Positions 9,210 to 20,253 are shown, numbered from the stretch's first letter. The stretch is DNA of 64,000 nucleotides from Methylobacterium sp. E-066 (GCF_022829635.1 NZ_JAKSYO010000089.1:62001-126000); one strand, 5' to 3'. A program made the numbers and translations. Notes: generated from the letters alone by a model not told the origin.

Positions 9210-9234
9210 GGGGCCGGGCTCCACGCCCGGCCCC
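9210..9234 (-). terminator. Hairpin after glnA
   Basis: A 10-bp perfect stem (ggggccgggc / gcccggcccc) with a 5-base loop lies just past the glnA stop on the minus strand. No U tract follows, so it may end the glnA transcript weakly or protect its 3' end. A very similar GC hairpin follows glnII. Confidence 0.45.
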
Positions 9235-9241
9235 TCTCACA

Positions 9242-10651
9242 TCACAGCGAGTAATACTGCACGAACTCGATCGGGTGCGGGGTCATCTCGTAGCGCAGCA
9301 CCTCGGTCATCTTCAGCTCGATGAACGAGTCGATCTGGTCGTCCGTGAACACGCCGCCCTCCTTGAGGAAGGTGCGGTCCTTGTCGAGGTTGGTCAGCGC
9401 CTCGCGGAGCGACCCGCACACGGTCGGGATCTTCTTCAGCTCCCGCGGCGGCAGCTCGTAGAGATCCTTGTCCATGGCCGGGCCCGGATCGATCTTGTTG
9501 CGGATGCCGTCGAGGCCGGCCATCAGCAGAGCCGAGAAGGCCAGGTACGGGTTGGCCATCGGGTCGGGGAAGCGGACCTCGACGCGCTTGGCGTTCGGGC
9601 TCTTGGTCCACGGGATCCGGCACGAGGCCGAGCGGTTGCGTGCCGAGTAGGCGAGCAGGACCGGCGCCTCGTAGCCCGGCACCAGCCGCTTGTAGGAATT
9701 GGTCGACGGGTTGGTGAAGGCGTTGAGCGCCTTGGCGTGCCGGATGATGCCGCCGATGTACCAGAGGCATTCCTGGCTGAGGCCAGCATATTTGTCGCCG
9801 GCGAAGACCGGCTTGCCGTCCTTCCAGATCGACTGGTGGACGTGCATCCCTGAGCCGTTATCGCCGAAGACGGGCTTGGGCATGAACGTCGCCGACTTGC
9901 CATAGCTCTGCGCCACATTGTGGATGCAGTACTTGTAGATCTGCATGTGGTCGGCGAGCTTGGTCAGCACGTCGAACTTCATGCCGAGTTCGTGCTGGGC
10001 CGAGGCCACCTCGTGGTGGTGCTTCTCGACCTTCACGCCCATGGACTGCATCGCGGCCAACATCTCGCCGCGCATGTCCTGGGCCGAATCCTGCGGCGGG
10101 ACCGGGAAGTAGCCGCCCTTGGTCTGGACCCGGTGGCCGAGGTTGCCGCCCTCGTAATCGGTGAAGCCGTTGGTCGGCAACTCGGTCGAGTCGAGCTCGA
10201 AGCCGGTGCGGTAGGGGTCGGCGGCGAATTTCACGTCGTCGAACACGAAGAACTCGGCCTCGGGGCCGACATAGATCGTGTCGCCGATCCCGGTCTGCTG
10301 CAGGTAGGCCTCGGCGCGCTTGGCGGTGCCGCGGGGATCGCGCGAATAGGGCTCGCCGGTGGCGGGCTCGAGCACGTCGCAGACGATCGACAGGGTCGAG
10401 GCGGAGAAGAACGGATCGAGGCAGGCGGTGGACGGATCCGGCATCAGCAGCATGTCGGACTCGTTGATCGCCTTCCAGCCGGCGATCGAGGAGCCGTCGA
10501 ACATCGTGCCCTCGGCGAAGATCTCGTCGTCGATGAGCGACACGTCGAACGTCACGTGCTGCCACTTGCCGCGCGGGTCGGTGAACCGGAAGTCCACGTA
10601 GCGTACGTCGTTGTCCCGGATATTCTTCAGAACGTCGGCCGCAGTCGTCAT
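9242..10651 (-). CDS. glnA: Glutamine synthetase, type I
   Basis: Makes glutamine from glutamate, ammonia and ATP; dodecameric cytoplasmic enzyme. At 469 residues it has the exact GSI-beta length. Visible motifs are FDGSSIAGW near the N-terminus, the glutamate/ATP-site [15 protein letters not shown], and DLYELPP, the adenylylation-loop Tyr equivalent to E. coli Tyr397, so GlnE control is expected. The open frame extends far upstream, but a ggagg 9 bases before the ATG at 10651 decides the start. Another ATG at 10660 abuts the Shine-Dalgarno and is too close. Divergent from glnII. Confidence 0.97.
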   Translation of the reverse strand: MTTAADVLKNIRDNDVRYVDFRFTDPRGKWQHVTFDVSLIDDEIFAEGTMFDGSSIAGWKAINESDMLLMPDPSTACLDPFFSASTLSIVCDVLEPATGEPYSRDPRGTAKRAEAYLQQTGIGDTIYVGPEAEFFVFDDVKFAADPYRTGFELDSTELPTNGFTDYEGGNLGHRVQTKGGYFPVPPQDSAQDMRGEMLAAMQSMGVKVEKHHHEVASAQHELGMKFDVLTKLADHMQIYKYCIHNVAQSYGKSATFMPKPVFGDNGSGMHVHQSIWKDGKPVFAGDKYAGLSQECLWYIGGIIRHAKALNAFTNPSTNSYKRLVPGYEAPVLLAYSARNRSASCRIPWTKSPNAKRVEVRFPDPMANPYLAFSALLMAGLDGIRNKIDPGPAMDKDLYELPPRELKKIPTVCGSLREALTNLDKDRTFLKEGGVFTDDQIDSFIELKMTEVLRYEMTPHPIEFVQYYSL

Positions 10652-10883
10652 CGTGGGCATCCTCCAGGAAGTTCGTCGGGGATTCTCGCGCGGGGCGGGC
10701 ACTTTAGGGTCGGGCCGCACCGGCCGCGCCGCTTGATATCCGCCGCGAGGCCGCCTTGCCACCCGCGGAACGGTGGAATCGCGCGCGGCGCGGGACGTTT
10801 GGCCCACAATGGCGGCCGCTCTCATATCCGTGAACGCTAGAGAACAGGAATCTCCCCCGGCCGCCGACGGGCGAAGACAGTTC

Positions 10884-10899
10884 TGGCATGCTCCATGCA
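10884..10899 (+). promoter_or_regulatory. Sigma-54-type promoter for glnII
   Basis: tggcatgctccatgca has GG and GC dinucleotides separated by exactly 10 bases (10885-10886 and 10897-10898), the -24/-12 pattern of RpoN promoters. It lies 93 bp before the glnII start. Known glnII genes of rhizobia are RpoN/NtrC dependent, which supports the call. The 10652-10991 gap is the shared glnA-glnII control region; I could not fix an NtrC site. Confidence 0.7.
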
Positions 10900-10991
10900 A
10901 AGGCGGCAGCGGCCGTCGAAACGGCGGCAAGCCGTTCGCGTCGCCCGGGGGTTGACCAGGTCGCGCATCGACAACGGACGAGAGAACCGGA

Positions 10992-12026
10992 ATGACGAAA
11001 TATAAGCTCGAGTATATATGGCTCGACGGGTATACGCCGGTCCCGAATCTGCGCGGTAAGACGCAGATCAAGGAATTCGACAGCTTCCCGACCCTCGACC
11101 AACTGCCGATGTGGGGCTTCGACGGCTCGTCCACGAAGCAGGCCGAGGGCGGCAGCTCCGACTGCATGCTCAAGCCCGTGCGCCACTTCCCCGATCCGGC
11201 CCGCAAGAACGGCGTCCTGGTCCTGTGCGAAGTGATGATGCCGGACGGCAAGACCCCGCACGAGTCCAACAAGCGCGCCACCATCCTGGACGATGCCGGC
11301 GCCTGGTTCGGCTTCGAGCAGGAGTACTTCCTGTACAAGGACGGCCGCCCGCTCGGCTTCCCGGCCAGCGGCTTCCCCGCTCCGCAGGGCCCGTATTACA
11401 CCGGCGTCGGCTACTCGAATGTCGGCGACGTCGCCCGCAAGATCGTCGAGGAGCATCTCGACCTCTGCCTGGACGCCGGCATCAACCACGAGGGCATCAA
11501 CGCCGAGGTGGCCAAGGGCCAGTGGGAATTCCAGATCTTCGGCAAGGGCTCCAAGAAGGCCGCCGACGAGATGTGGATGGCCCGCTACCTGCTGCAGCGC
11601 CTATGCGAATCCTACGGCATCGACGTCGAGTACCACTGCAAGCCGCTCGGCGACACCGACTGGAACGGCTCGGGCATGCACTGCAACTTCTCGACCGCGT
11701 TCCTGCGGGAGCACGGCGGCAAGGCCTATTTCGAGGCGCTCATGGAGGCGTTCAAGAACAACCGCGAGGATCACATCGCCGTCTACGGTCCAGACAACCA
11801 CATGCGGCTGACCGGCAAGCACGAGACCGCCTCGATCCACGAATTCTCGTACGGCATTGCCGATCGCGGCGCTTCGATCCGTGTGCCCCACTCCTTCGCC
11901 AATAACGGCTACAAGGGGTATTTGGAGGATCGCCGCCCGAACTCGCAGGGCGACCCCTACCAGATCGCCTCGCAGGTGCTGAAGACGATCTCTTCGGTGC
12001 CGACCGAGGCCGCTGTCGCCGCGTAA
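10992..12026 (+). CDS. glnII: Glutamine synthetase, type II (eukaryotic type)
   Basis: Second glutamine synthetase, octameric/decameric in the known family, 344 residues. Typical GSII sequences are [63 protein letters not shown] and [12 protein letters not shown]. It lacks the adenylylation loop of GSI. It is divergent from glnA and convergent with the small ORF at 12100-12279, and has its own sigma-54-like promoter, so it should respond to nitrogen limitation. Confidence 0.97.
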   Translation: MTKYKLEYIWLDGYTPVPNLRGKTQIKEFDSFPTLDQLPMWGFDGSSTKQAEGGSSDCMLKPVRHFPDPARKNGVLVLCEVMMPDGKTPHESNKRATILDDAGAWFGFEQEYFLYKDGRPLGFPASGFPAPQGPYYTGVGYSNVGDVARKIVEEHLDLCLDAGINHEGINAEVAKGQWEFQIFGKGSKKAADEMWMARYLLQRLCESYGIDVEYHCKPLGDTDWNGSGMHCNFSTAFLREHGGKAYFEALMEAFKNNREDHIAVYGPDNHMRLTGKHETASIHEFSYGIADRGASIRVPHSFANNGYKGYLEDRRPNSQGDPYQIASQVLKTISSVPTEAAVAA

Positions 12027-12067
12027 TGCGGGTCGGGAGCCGCAAGCTCCCGCCATCGATCAACCGG

Positions 12068-12089
12068 AGCCGGGCTCGCGTGCCCGGCT
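12068..12089. terminator. Hairpin between glnII and the convergent small ORF
   Basis: An 8-bp perfect stem (agccgggc / gcccggct) with a 6-base loop sits 42 bp after the glnII stop and 11 bp after the stop of the opposing small ORF. It could terminate both transcripts. The following T content is poor. Confidence 0.5.
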
Positions 12090-12099
12090 TCTTCGCGTT

Positions 12100-12279
12100 T
12101 CAGGTCCGGCGCGGGCGCTCGTCGTCGCGGATTGCGGCCTCGTGGTACCAGGCGCCGCCGCCGATGCTGGGCACGGGCGCCGTCTTGATCGTCTCGATCG
12201 CCCGCGGCGTCAGTCGGGGGCGCCGAAACGCCGACAATTCGTAGATCTTGGCGGTCTCACGCCCGTCGGTACCGGCCAT
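12100..12279 (-). CDS. Small GstI/DUF2735-like protein next to glnII
   Basis: A 59-codon frame on the minus strand begins MAGTDGRETAKIYELSAF and contains GGAWYHEAAIRDDE near its end. A strong aggagg lies 8 bases before the ATG at 12279. The AKIY motif and the C-terminal WYHEAAI resemble the DUF2735 family, which includes the rhizobial GstI protein that inhibits glnII mRNA translation. Its position convergent with glnII strengthens this. The family match is from memory; no search was run. Function inferred as a brake on GSII synthesis when nitrogen is plentiful. Confidence 0.72.
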   Translation of the reverse strand: MAGTDGRETAKIYELSAFRRPRLTPRAIETIKTAPVPSIGGGAWYHEAAIRDDERPRRT

Positions 12280-12696
12280 TATAGGGTCCTCCTGAGTGGA
12301 TCAAAGCGGCCATTCCGACCGTCCGTTCCCGAGGATGTGGTGTTGCCGGCCCAGCACTCCATGGCCCGACACGCAGATGCCGGACATTCGTGCAGCGTGA
12401 ATTCTTAGGCAGATCGGGAAAAGCGCCGACTTTCGGCGCGAGAATGCTGGTCATGCTCGGGATGAAGTCCCGCGATCCACAGACGCAAAGATGCGCGGAT
12501 CCTCGTTCAAAGCCTGCTTGAACGCGCGAATGCCATCACATGACGGAGGCTCTGAAGTCCGTTCGCGTCACGCCGACATCGCGGGCGCTGCAACGCGACC
12601 CGAGGGGGCGCCACGGTCCGAGATCGGGTGCTTCGCTGAGCCCGCCATGACGGTGAAGCTGCGGAGAGGCCCGGAGATGTCCGAGCCTCGAAAAGC
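12280..12696. other. Gene-free spacer upstream of the small GstI-like ORF
   Basis: About 417 bp between the GstI-like gene and the PII gene stop. I see no convincing coding frame. It should hold the promoter of the GstI-like gene. A stretch near 12617-12653, read on the minus strand (ccgtcatggcgggctcagcg), vaguely resembles a decayed family B repeat arm. Confidence 0.4.
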
Positions 12697-13143
<447 letters not shown>

Positions 13144-13229
13144 CTACGCACATCCTTCGGGCTTTCGATGAATTTGTGGCGCTTTTTTAATCAGCGTTGT
13201 TCGGTGCACGGGCAGACGTGGAGACGAGC

Positions 13230-14735
13230 ATGCGAGTGCTGACGGTCGCGGCGATGCGCCGGGTCGATGCGGCAGCTATCGACGGAGGGATACCGGGTAT
13301 TCGCCTGATGGAGGCGGCCGGGGCCGCGGTCGCCGAGCGTGCCCGGGCCCGGCTGCCCGAGGGTGGTCGGGTCCTGATCCTGTGCGGTTCCGGCAACAAT
13401 GGCGGCGACGGGTTCGTGGCCGCGCGGCTGCTGGTGGAGCGCGGCTACACGGTCGATATCCGCCTGCTCGGCGAGCGCGGAGCGCTCACGGGCGATGCCG
13501 CTCTGGCGGCCGAGGCCTGGACCGGACCGGTGCAACCGGCTGACGCCGATGCTCTGCCGCTCTGCGACCTCGTGATCGACGCGCTGTTCGGCGCCGGCCT
13601 ATCGCGCGATCTCGACGGCACCGCCCGCGCCCTGGTCGAGGCGGTGAATGCCGCCGGCCGTCCGGTGCTCGCTGTGGACGTCCCGAGCGGGGTCGACGGC
13701 GATACCGGCGCCGTGCGCGGCATCGCGATCAAGGCTGTGGAGACCGTGACCTTCGTGGCGTTCAAGCCGGGACACCTGCTCCAGCCCGGCCGGAGCCTGT
13801 GCGGCCATCGCCATCTGGCCGATATCGGGGCGGGCAAGGCGGCGCTGGAGTCCGGCCTCGCCGCGGCCACCCCGCCGCTCTTCCGCAACGGACCGGATCT
13901 GTGGGCCAAAACCTTTCCCCGGCTGACCAGTGAGAGCCACAAATACACCCGCGGCCACGCCCTGGTCCTGTCGGGGCCGGCCACCAAGACCGGCGCGGCC
14001 CGGCTCGCCGCCCGGGGCGCCCTGCGGGTCGGGGCCGGGCTGGTCACCCTGGCCTCGCCCCAGGCGGCGCTGGCCGAAAACGCCGCCCAGCTCACCGCGA
14101 TCATGCTGCGCCCCTGCGAGACGGCGGACGATCTCGACGACCTGCTCACCGACGAGCGCCTCAACGTCGTCCTGGCGGGACCGGGTCTGGGCACCGGCGA
14201 GCCGACTCGCGAGCGCGTCGCGGTGGCGGCTGCCGCCGGCCGCAGTCTCGTGCTCGATGCCGATGCGCTGACGAGTTTTTCAGGCCAGGCGCCGCTGCTG
14301 GCCGCCCATCTCGCCGACGGCGACGCGCATGCGGTGCTCACGCCGCATGAGGGTGAGTTCGCGCGGCTGTTCAAAGAGACGGAGGCCACCGCCGAGGGCT
14401 CCGACAAGGTCGCGCGGACCCGCTCTGCAGCCGCGCTCACCGGCGCCGTCGTGGTCCTCAAGGGGGCCGACACCGTGATCGCGAGCCCCGACGGGCGTGC
14501 GGCGATCAACGATCACGGCAGCCCCTATCTCGGCACCGCTGGCTCGGGCGACGTGCTCGGCGGCCTGATCGCCGGGCTGCTGGCGCAGGGCATGCCGCCC
14601 TTCGAGGCGGCGGCGGCCGGCGTCTGGCTTCACGGCGATGCCGGCCTGCGCCACGGCCCGGGCCTGATCGCCGAGGACATCCCGGAGCTGATGCCCGCTG
14701 TCCTGAGAGATCTTGTCGAAGCCGGGCTTATGTGA
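13230..14735 (+). CDS. nnr: Bifunctional NAD(P)HX epimerase/dehydratase
   Basis: Repairs hydrated NADH/NADPH. The N-terminal YjeF_N epimerase domain (about 1-210) carries CGSGNNGGDGFVAARLL and DVPSGVDGDTG. The C-terminal ribokinase-like dehydratase domain (about 225-495) carries LTPHEGEFARLF, VVLKGADTVIA and GTAGSGDVLGGLIAGLLAQG with the catalytic Asp. 501 residues, the normal fused length. The open frame begins at 13197, but ATG 13230 aligns with homologues. Divergent from the PII gene. Confidence 0.93.
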   Translation: MRVLTVAAMRRVDAAAIDGGIPGIRLMEAAGAAVAERARARLPEGGRVLILCGSGNNGGDGFVAARLLVERGYTVDIRLLGERGALTGDAALAAEAWTGPVQPADADALPLCDLVIDALFGAGLSRDLDGTARALVEAVNAAGRPVLAVDVPSGVDGDTGAVRGIAIKAVETVTFVAFKPGHLLQPGRSLCGHRHLADIGAGKAALESGLAAATPPLFRNGPDLWAKTFPRLTSESHKYTRGHALVLSGPATKTGAARLAARGALRVGAGLVTLASPQAALAENAAQLTAIMLRPCETADDLDDLLTDERLNVVLAGPGLGTGEPTRERVAVAAAAGRSLVLDADALTSFSGQAPLLAAHLADGDAHAVLTPHEGEFARLFKETEATAEGSDKVARTRSAAALTGAVVVLKGADTVIASPDGRAAINDHGSPYLGTAGSGDVLGGLIAGLLAQGMPPFEAAAAGVWLHGDAGLRHGPGLIAEDIPELMPAVLRDLVEAGLM

Positions 14736-16227
14736 CCTCGAACATCGTCCAGAGGCCGGTATCGAACCGTTCCAGCACCGTGGCGCTGATCAACCAGCGC
14801 CCCGGATTGTCGGCCAGAAAGCCGATGCGGGCGGTCCGGCCCTCCAGCAACTGGAACGTGTCGAGCCAGTAGGGCTCCCAGCCGTCGTCTAGGGGATGAA
14901 GCAGGCGGAAGCAGTGGCCGTGCAGGTGCAGGGCCTGCGGGAAGGCGGTCTCGTTGCGCAGGGCCAGCACCACCACCTGCCCGCGCTTCACCGTGAAGAT
15001 CGGCTGGAGGCCCGTACTCGCGCTGGTGCCGTTCACCGCCCAGATCTTTTGGGGATCCCCCGTGTAGACCGGCTCCGGGGCTGGCTTATCCTTCGGCGCA
15101 TCCTTGGCGGTCTTCGGCACGAAGGCACCGCCGGTGATCACCACGTCCCGCCGCAGGGCGTTCTGGAGCTTGATCTCCGCGGGCAGGCGCTTGTTCTCGC
15201 CGATCGGGCCGATGGGCGGCCGCGTGTCAGTGATCTTGGCGCCCTTGGTGGTCACGGTCGCCAGGGTCAGGCCCTGGCCGACGAGCGCGATGATCGAGCA
15301 GGTGGCGCCTTCCTGCTCGGGCAAGTCGACCATCAGGTCGTAGCGGGTGCCCGGGGGGAACGGCAGGGTCGCGCGCAAGGGCTCGAACGTGTCGGTCGGC
15401 TGCCCGTCCACCGCCGCCACGTAGACCTTCACGCCCTCGAACCGGAGCCGCGTGCCGCGGGCGTTGCAGGCATTGCCGAGGCGCAGGCGGACGCGCGCGC
15501 CCGGGCGCGCCTCGAACGTGTCCGGCACCGGCTTGCCGTTGACGGTCACGAGGTTGCCGAGGCGCCCGTTCGTGGCGGCGAACAGCGGCTGGCCGAACGG
15601 CATCAGGCCGGCATCGTCCTCGAGCCGCCAATCCTGCATCACCAGGCCGACATCGGCATCGACCAGCGGCGGGTTTGCCTCCTCGACGATCAGCATGCCG
15701 GCCAGACCCCGGCCGGACGGCTCGCTCGCCCCGCCGACCACGAGGGGGCGGATCAGGTAGGTCCCGGCATCCGGAGGCGTGAACTGGTACAGGAAGTCGG
15801 TACCCGGCTGGATCGGCGCCTGGGTCACGCCGCCAACGCCGTCCATCGCGTTGACGTTGCGCACCCCGTGCCAGTGCAGCGACAGCGGCTTGTCGGTGCG
15901 ATTCGCGATCTTGAGCCGGACCGGCTGGCCGAGCTTGATCCGCACCAGGGGCGGCAGGGCCTTGCCGTCGAAGCACCAGACCGGGGTCTCCGCCGCGGGC
16001 TCGGGCCGCAGCCGGGCCTTTCCGGGGGCGGCCGGCAGGGCGGAAGCCGGGGCGGTGGCGTCCGCCGCCGCCGGGGTCGGCGTGGCCGCCGGCTTCTCGG
16101 AGGCCGTCCCCTGCGCCAGACCCGTCTCCGGCATCAGCCCGAACGCGGCCGCCGTGGCGAGCAGGGTCCGGCGCGACGGCGTGCCGGCGCGCGGATCGGT
16201 CGGCGGCACGGGGCGGGATGGGGGCAT
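14728..16227 (-). CDS. Multicopper-oxidase-fold protein lacking most copper ligands
   Basis: A Tat substrate (SRRTLLATAAAFG near residue 18) of 499 residues with the three-cupredoxin layout of small bacterial multicopper oxidases. The first ligand motif HWHG (residues 118-121) is intact. The second, normally a HxH after PPDAGT, reads TYLIRPL. In the third, HLHGH (434-438) remains but the type 1 His position is Gln431. The fourth, normally HCHxxxH, reads ISATVLERF. With no type 1 Cys it cannot be a standard oxidase. Possibly a binding or scaffold protein. Its stop overlaps the 3' end of nnr by 8 bp. Confidence 0.85.
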   Translation of the reverse strand: MPPSRPVPPTDPRAGTPSRRTLLATAAAFGLMPETGLAQGTASEKPAATPTPAAADATAPASALPAAPGKARLRPEPAAETPVWCFDGKALPPLVRIKLGQPVRLKIANRTDKPLSLHWHGVRNVNAMDGVGGVTQAPIQPGTDFLYQFTPPDAGTYLIRPLVVGGASEPSGRGLAGMLIVEEANPPLVDADVGLVMQDWRLEDDAGLMPFGQPLFAATNGRLGNLVTVNGKPVPDTFEARPGARVRLRLGNACNARGTRLRFEGVKVYVAAVDGQPTDTFEPLRATLPFPPGTRYDLMVDLPEQEGATCSIIALVGQGLTLATVTTKGAKITDTRPPIGPIGENKRLPAEIKLQNALRRDVVITGGAFVPKTAKDAPKDKPAPEPVYTGDPQKIWAVNGTSASTGLQPIFTVKRGQVVVLALRNETAFPQALHLHGHCFRLLHPLDDGWEPYWLDTFQLLEGRTARIGFLADNPGRWLISATVLERFDTGLWTMFEVT

Positions 16228-16387
16228 GGGATCTCGACGGCGGCTCGCGAAGGGCCTCGGTAGATAGCCGCGTGCCCAGGCGTGCGCCACCGCCGGCACG
16301 GGAGGTTAAGTTTTTTGCTGCGAGCCGTGCGGCCCATGCTATAGGGCGCGCTTCCGGCGGCCGGCGACGCGCCGGGTGTCGGCGCGC

Positions 16388-16472
16388 GCGGGCGTGGCGG
16401 AACTGGTAGACGCGCTGGATTTAGGTTCCAGTGTCGCAAGACGTGGGGGTTCGAGCCCCTCCGCCCGCACCA
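16388..16472 (+). tRNA. tRNA-Leu (UAG)
   Basis: The acceptor stem gcgggcg/cgcccgc is perfect. The anticodon loop tttaggt gives anticodon UAG. The long variable arm typical of leucine tRNAs and the T-loop ggttcgagcc are present, and CCA is encoded. Confidence 0.96.
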
Positions 16473-16613
16473 GGACGCTTCGAGATGGCGCGGCCCCGCT
16501 CGGGGCCGCCTCATCCCCGTATCCGACACCGTCGTATCCCGGACCGCGCGACCAAGCCGCACGACGCCGGCCCGGCCGGCGACCACAAGGTCTTTTGAAG
16601 AGCGACGACGACG

Positions 16614-18023
16614 ATGCAGGTGACCGAGATCAACGCCCAGGGTCTGAAGCGCGAGTTTCAGGTGCTGCTGGCCGCCCAGGAACTCGAGGAGCGCCTGACG
16701 ACCGAGCTCTCCGGCATGAAGGACAAGGTCCAGCTCAAGGGCTTCCGCCCCGGCAAGGTCCCGGTCGCGCACCTGCGCAAGGTCTATGGCCGCTCGGTCA
16801 TGGCCGAGGTGGTGCAGAACGCCGTCAACGAGGCCAACCGCAAGATCGTGGCTGACAATGGCCTCAAGCTGGCCCTGGAGCCGCAGGTCGAGTTCCCGAC
16901 CGACCAGGCCGAGGTCGAGAAGGCGCTCGATGCCAAGGCCGACCTGGCCTTCAAGGTCGCCCTCGAGGTGATGCCGAGCTTCGAGCTGGCCGACCTCTCC
17001 GACGTCAGCCTCAAGAAGCTGGTGGCCAAGCCCGAGGAATCCGAGGTTGACGAGGCCCTGCAGCGCATGGCCGGCCAGAGCCGTCCGTTCACCGAGCGTG
17101 AGGACGGCGCCGAGGCCCAGAACGGCGACCGCGTCACCATCGATTTCGCCGGCCGCATCGACGGCGAGGAATTTCAGGGCGGCAAGGGCGAGGGCATCGA
17201 CCTGGAGCTCGGCTCCGGCTCGTTCATCCCGGGCTTCGAGGAGCAGCTCGTCGGCGCCAAGGTCGGCGACAAGCGGGTCGTGAAGGCGACTTTCCCGGAG
17301 GCCTACGGCGCCGAGCACCTCGCCGGCAAGGATGCCGAGTTCGACGTGACCGTCACCAAGATCCAGGCCCCGGGCGAGGCCAAGATCGACGACGAGTTCG
17401 CCAAGTCGCTCGGCATGGACTCCCTCGAGAAGCTGCGCGAGGCGATCGCCAAGGCGATCGGCGGCGACTTCGAGGCGGCCTCACGCCGCAAGCTCAAGAA
17501 GGACCTCCTGGACGCGCTAGACGGAAAGTACGCTTTCGAGCTGCCGCCGACCCTGGTCGCGCAGGAATTCGCCAGCGTCTGGGCGCAGGTGGAGCAGGAC
17601 CTCAAGACCCGCGGCAAGAGCTTCGAGGACGAGGACACCACCGAGGAGAAGGCCCAGGCCGACTACCGGAAGATCGCCGAGCGTCGCGTCCGGCTCGGAC
17701 TCGTGCTTGCACAGGTCGGCGAGAGCGCCGATATCAAGGTTTCCGACGAGGAGGTGAACCAGGCCCTCATCGCTCGGGTCCGGCAGTTCCCGGGCCAGGA
17801 GCAGCAGGTGTGGGACTTCTACCGCAAGAACCCGCAGGCGCTCGCCGAGCTTCGGGCGCCGCTGTTCGAGGAGAAGGTGGTTGACCACGTCCTCGGTCAG
17901 GTCAAACTCGTCGAAGAGCCGGTCTCGAAAGAGACGCTTTTCGCCGATGAGGATGACGACGACACGACCGGCGAGAAGCCGGCAGACAAGGCCGAAGCCA
18001 AGACCGAGGCAACGGCCGACTGA
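16614..18023 (+). CDS. tig: Trigger factor
   Basis: Ribosome-bound chaperone with peptidyl-prolyl isomerase activity that meets nascent chains. The N-terminal ribosome-binding loop GFRPGKVP (about residues 43-50) is intact. The FKBP-like domain lies in the middle ([23 protein letters not shown], key pieces [11 protein letters not shown] and [10 protein letters not shown]). The C-terminal chaperone arms end in an acidic, low-complexity tail ([12 protein letters not shown]). 469 residues. It heads the classic tig-clpP-clpX-lon order. Confidence 0.97.
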   Translation: MQVTEINAQGLKREFQVLLAAQELEERLTTELSGMKDKVQLKGFRPGKVPVAHLRKVYGRSVMAEVVQNAVNEANRKIVADNGLKLALEPQVEFPTDQAEVEKALDAKADLAFKVALEVMPSFELADLSDVSLKKLVAKPEESEVDEALQRMAGQSRPFTEREDGAEAQNGDRVTIDFAGRIDGEEFQGGKGEGIDLELGSGSFIPGFEEQLVGAKVGDKRVVKATFPEAYGAEHLAGKDAEFDVTVTKIQAPGEAKIDDEFAKSLGMDSLEKLREAIAKAIGGDFEAASRRKLKKDLLDALDGKYAFELPPTLVAQEFASVWAQVEQDLKTRGKSFEDEDTTEEKAQADYRKIAERRVRLGLVLAQVGESADIKVSDEEVNQALIARVRQFPGQEQQVWDFYRKNPQALAELRAPLFEEKVVDHVLGQVKLVEEPVSKETLFADEDDDDTTGEKPADKAEAKTEATAD

Positions 18024-18148
18024 GCCCCGCACTGTCCCAGGACGGCGGGCATAGGGTTAGGCGATGGTTAAGCATCGCCGGTGTTCGCTGACATGCCCGG
18101 GCTGCCCTGATTCGCGGCAGCCCCGGGCCTCACTCTGGGCAGGACGAG

Positions 18149-18775
18149 ATGAGAGATCCGATCGACGTCTACAACAACGCACTCGTGCCGATGGTCGTCG
18201 AGCAGTCGAGCCGCGGCGAGCGCGCCTTCGACATCTACTCCCGCCTCCTGCGCGAGCGCATTATCTTCCTCACCGGTCCCGTGGAGGATTACGGTGCGTC
18301 GCTGATCGTGGCGCAGCTGCTGTTTCTCGAGGCCGAGAACCCCAAGAAGGAAATTTCCTTCTATATCAATTCCCCCGGCGGCGTCGTGACCTCGGGCCTG
18401 TCGATCTACGACACGATGCAGTTCATCCGCTGCCCGGTGACGACCCTCTGCGTCGGCCAGGCCGCCTCGATGGGCTCGCTGCTGCTCACCGCTGGTGAGC
18501 CCGGCCACCGCTTCGCCCTGCCGAACGCCCGGATCATGGTCCACCAGCCCTCCGGCGGCTTCCAGGGCCAGGCCACGGACATCCTGATCCATGCCCGCGA
18601 GATCGAGGCGCTGAAGCGGCGCCTGAACGAGATCTACGTGAAGCATACCGGCCGTGACTACGCAGCCATTGAGAACGCGCTGGAGCGCGACAACTTCATG
18701 ACGGCGGATGCGGCCAAGGAGTTCGGCCTCATCGACGAGGTCATCCAGAAGCGTCCCGAGCCCGCCGCCGCCTGA
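18149..18775 (+). CDS. clpP: ATP-dependent Clp protease proteolytic subunit
   Basis: Serine protease forming the double heptameric barrel that works with ClpX and ClpA. Catalytic Ser107 lies in QAASMGS and His132 in [21 protein letters not shown] is the oxyanion-side motif. The 208-residue length is normal and the short propeptide resembles other alphaproteobacterial ClpP. It lies 125 bp after tig and 184 bp before clpX. Confidence 0.97.
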   Translation: MRDPIDVYNNALVPMVVEQSSRGERAFDIYSRLLRERIIFLTGPVEDYGASLIVAQLLFLEAENPKKEISFYINSPGGVVTSGLSIYDTMQFIRCPVTTLCVGQAASMGSLLLTAGEPGHRFALPNARIMVHQPSGGFQGQATDILIHAREIEALKRRLNEIYVKHTGRDYAAIENALERDNFMTADAAKEFGLIDEVIQKRPEPAAA

Positions 18776-18959
18776 CGGTTGCGTCGCCTGACCGCCGCGG
18801 CGTGGCCTTGATCCCGCCGCGGCAGCGTGTTTGCATCCGATGACAGGGCCCATCGGTCAAAGGCGCGCAGCATACTGTTTCTTTAAACGGGCCCCCTTAC
18901 GTTGAAGCGATGCGCGTGCGCCCTTAGCCGGCTGCGTACGCGACGAATCGGAGACCGAT

Positions 18960-20231
18960 ATGAGCAAGACTGGCGGCAACGACTCCAAGAGCACGCTGTA
19001 TTGCTCGTTCTGCGGCAAGAGCCAGCACGAGGTCCGCAAGCTGATCGCCGGCCCGACCGTGTTCATCTGCGACGAGTGCGTCGAGCTGTGCATGGACATC
19101 ATCCGCGAGGAATCGAAATCCTCGCTGGTGAAGAGCCGCGACGGCGTCCCGACCCCGAAGGAGATCCGGCGCGTCCTCGACGATTACGTCATCGGCCAGG
19201 ACTTCGCCAAGAAGGTCCTCTCGGTCGCGGTGCACAACCACTACAAGCGGCTCGCGCACGCGACGAAGCACAACGACGTCGAGTTGGCGAAGTCCAACAT
19301 CATGCTGATCGGGCCGACCGGCTCGGGCAAGACGCTGCTCGCGCAGACGCTCGCTCGAATCCTCGACGTGCCGTTCACCATGGCGGACGCCACGACCCTG
19401 ACCGAGGCGGGCTATGTCGGCGAGGATGTGGAAAACATCATCCTCAAGCTGCTCCAGGCCTCGGACTACAACGTCGAGCGGGCGCAGCGCGGCATCGTCT
19501 ACATCGACGAGATCGACAAGATCTCGCGCAAGTCCGACAACCCCTCGATCACCCGCGACGTGTCGGGCGAGGGCGTGCAGCAGGCGCTCCTGAAGATCAT
19601 GGAGGGCACCGTCGCTTCCGTGCCGCCGCAGGGCGGCCGCAAGCACCCGCAGCAGGAATTCCTGCAGGTCGACACCACCAACATCCTGTTCATCTGCGGC
19701 GGCGCCTTCGCGGGGCTGGAGCGGATCATCTCCCAGCGTGGCAAGGGCACCTCGATCGGCTTCGGTGCCAGCGTGCAGGCCCCGGACGACCGCCGCACCG
19801 GCGAGATCTTCCGCTCGGTGGAGCCCGAGGATCTGCTGAAGTTCGGCCTCATCCCCGAGTTCGTCGGCCGCCTGCCGGTCCTGGCGACCCTTGAGGATCT
19901 CGACGAGGCCGCGCTGAAGAAGATCCTTCAGGAGCCGAAGAACGCCCTGGTGAAGCAGTACCAGCGGCTGTTCGAGATGGAGAACGTCGACCTGACGTTC
20001 CAGGACGACGCGCTGTCGTTGGTTGCCCGCAAGGCGATCGAGCGCAAGACCGGTGCCCGCGGCCTGCGGTCGATCCTGGAGACGATCCTGCTCGACACGA
20101 TGTACGACCTGCCGGGTCTCGAATCCGTGGAGCAGGTTGTGATCGGTCCCGAGGTGGTCGAGGGCAAGTCGCGTCCGCTCTACATCCACGGCGACCGCAA
20201 CAAGGAAGCGCCCGCCAGCGTGAGCGCGTAA
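18960..20231 (+). CDS. clpX: ATP-dependent Clp protease ATPase subunit
   Basis: AAA+ unfoldase that feeds substrates such as SsrA-tagged proteins to ClpP. The N-terminal C4 zinc finger (YCSFCGK ... ICDECVELC) binds adaptors. Walker A is GPTGSGKT and Walker B is VYIDEIDK. The [11 protein letters not shown] pore/sensor region and the IGF-loop segment are present. 423 residues, full length. Confidence 0.98.
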   Translation: MSKTGGNDSKSTLYCSFCGKSQHEVRKLIAGPTVFICDECVELCMDIIREESKSSLVKSRDGVPTPKEIRRVLDDYVIGQDFAKKVLSVAVHNHYKRLAHATKHNDVELAKSNIMLIGPTGSGKTLLAQTLARILDVPFTMADATTLTEAGYVGEDVENIILKLLQASDYNVERAQRGIVYIDEIDKISRKSDNPSITRDVSGEGVQQALLKIMEGTVASVPPQGGRKHPQQEFLQVDTTNILFICGGAFAGLERIISQRGKGTSIGFGASVQAPDDRRTGEIFRSVEPEDLLKFGLIPEFVGRLPVLATLEDLDEAALKKILQEPKNALVKQYQRLFEMENVDLTFQDDALSLVARKAIERKTGARGLRSILETILLDTMYDLPGLESVEQVVIGPEVVEGKSRPLYIHGDRNKEAPASVSA

Positions 20232-20253
20232 GCGCTTGGTAGGGTTGCGTTAA

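Noticed and set aside
12597..12660. Possible family B repeat remnant upstream of the PII stop
   Set aside because: Only short blocks resemble the family arm; too degraded to call as a separate copy.
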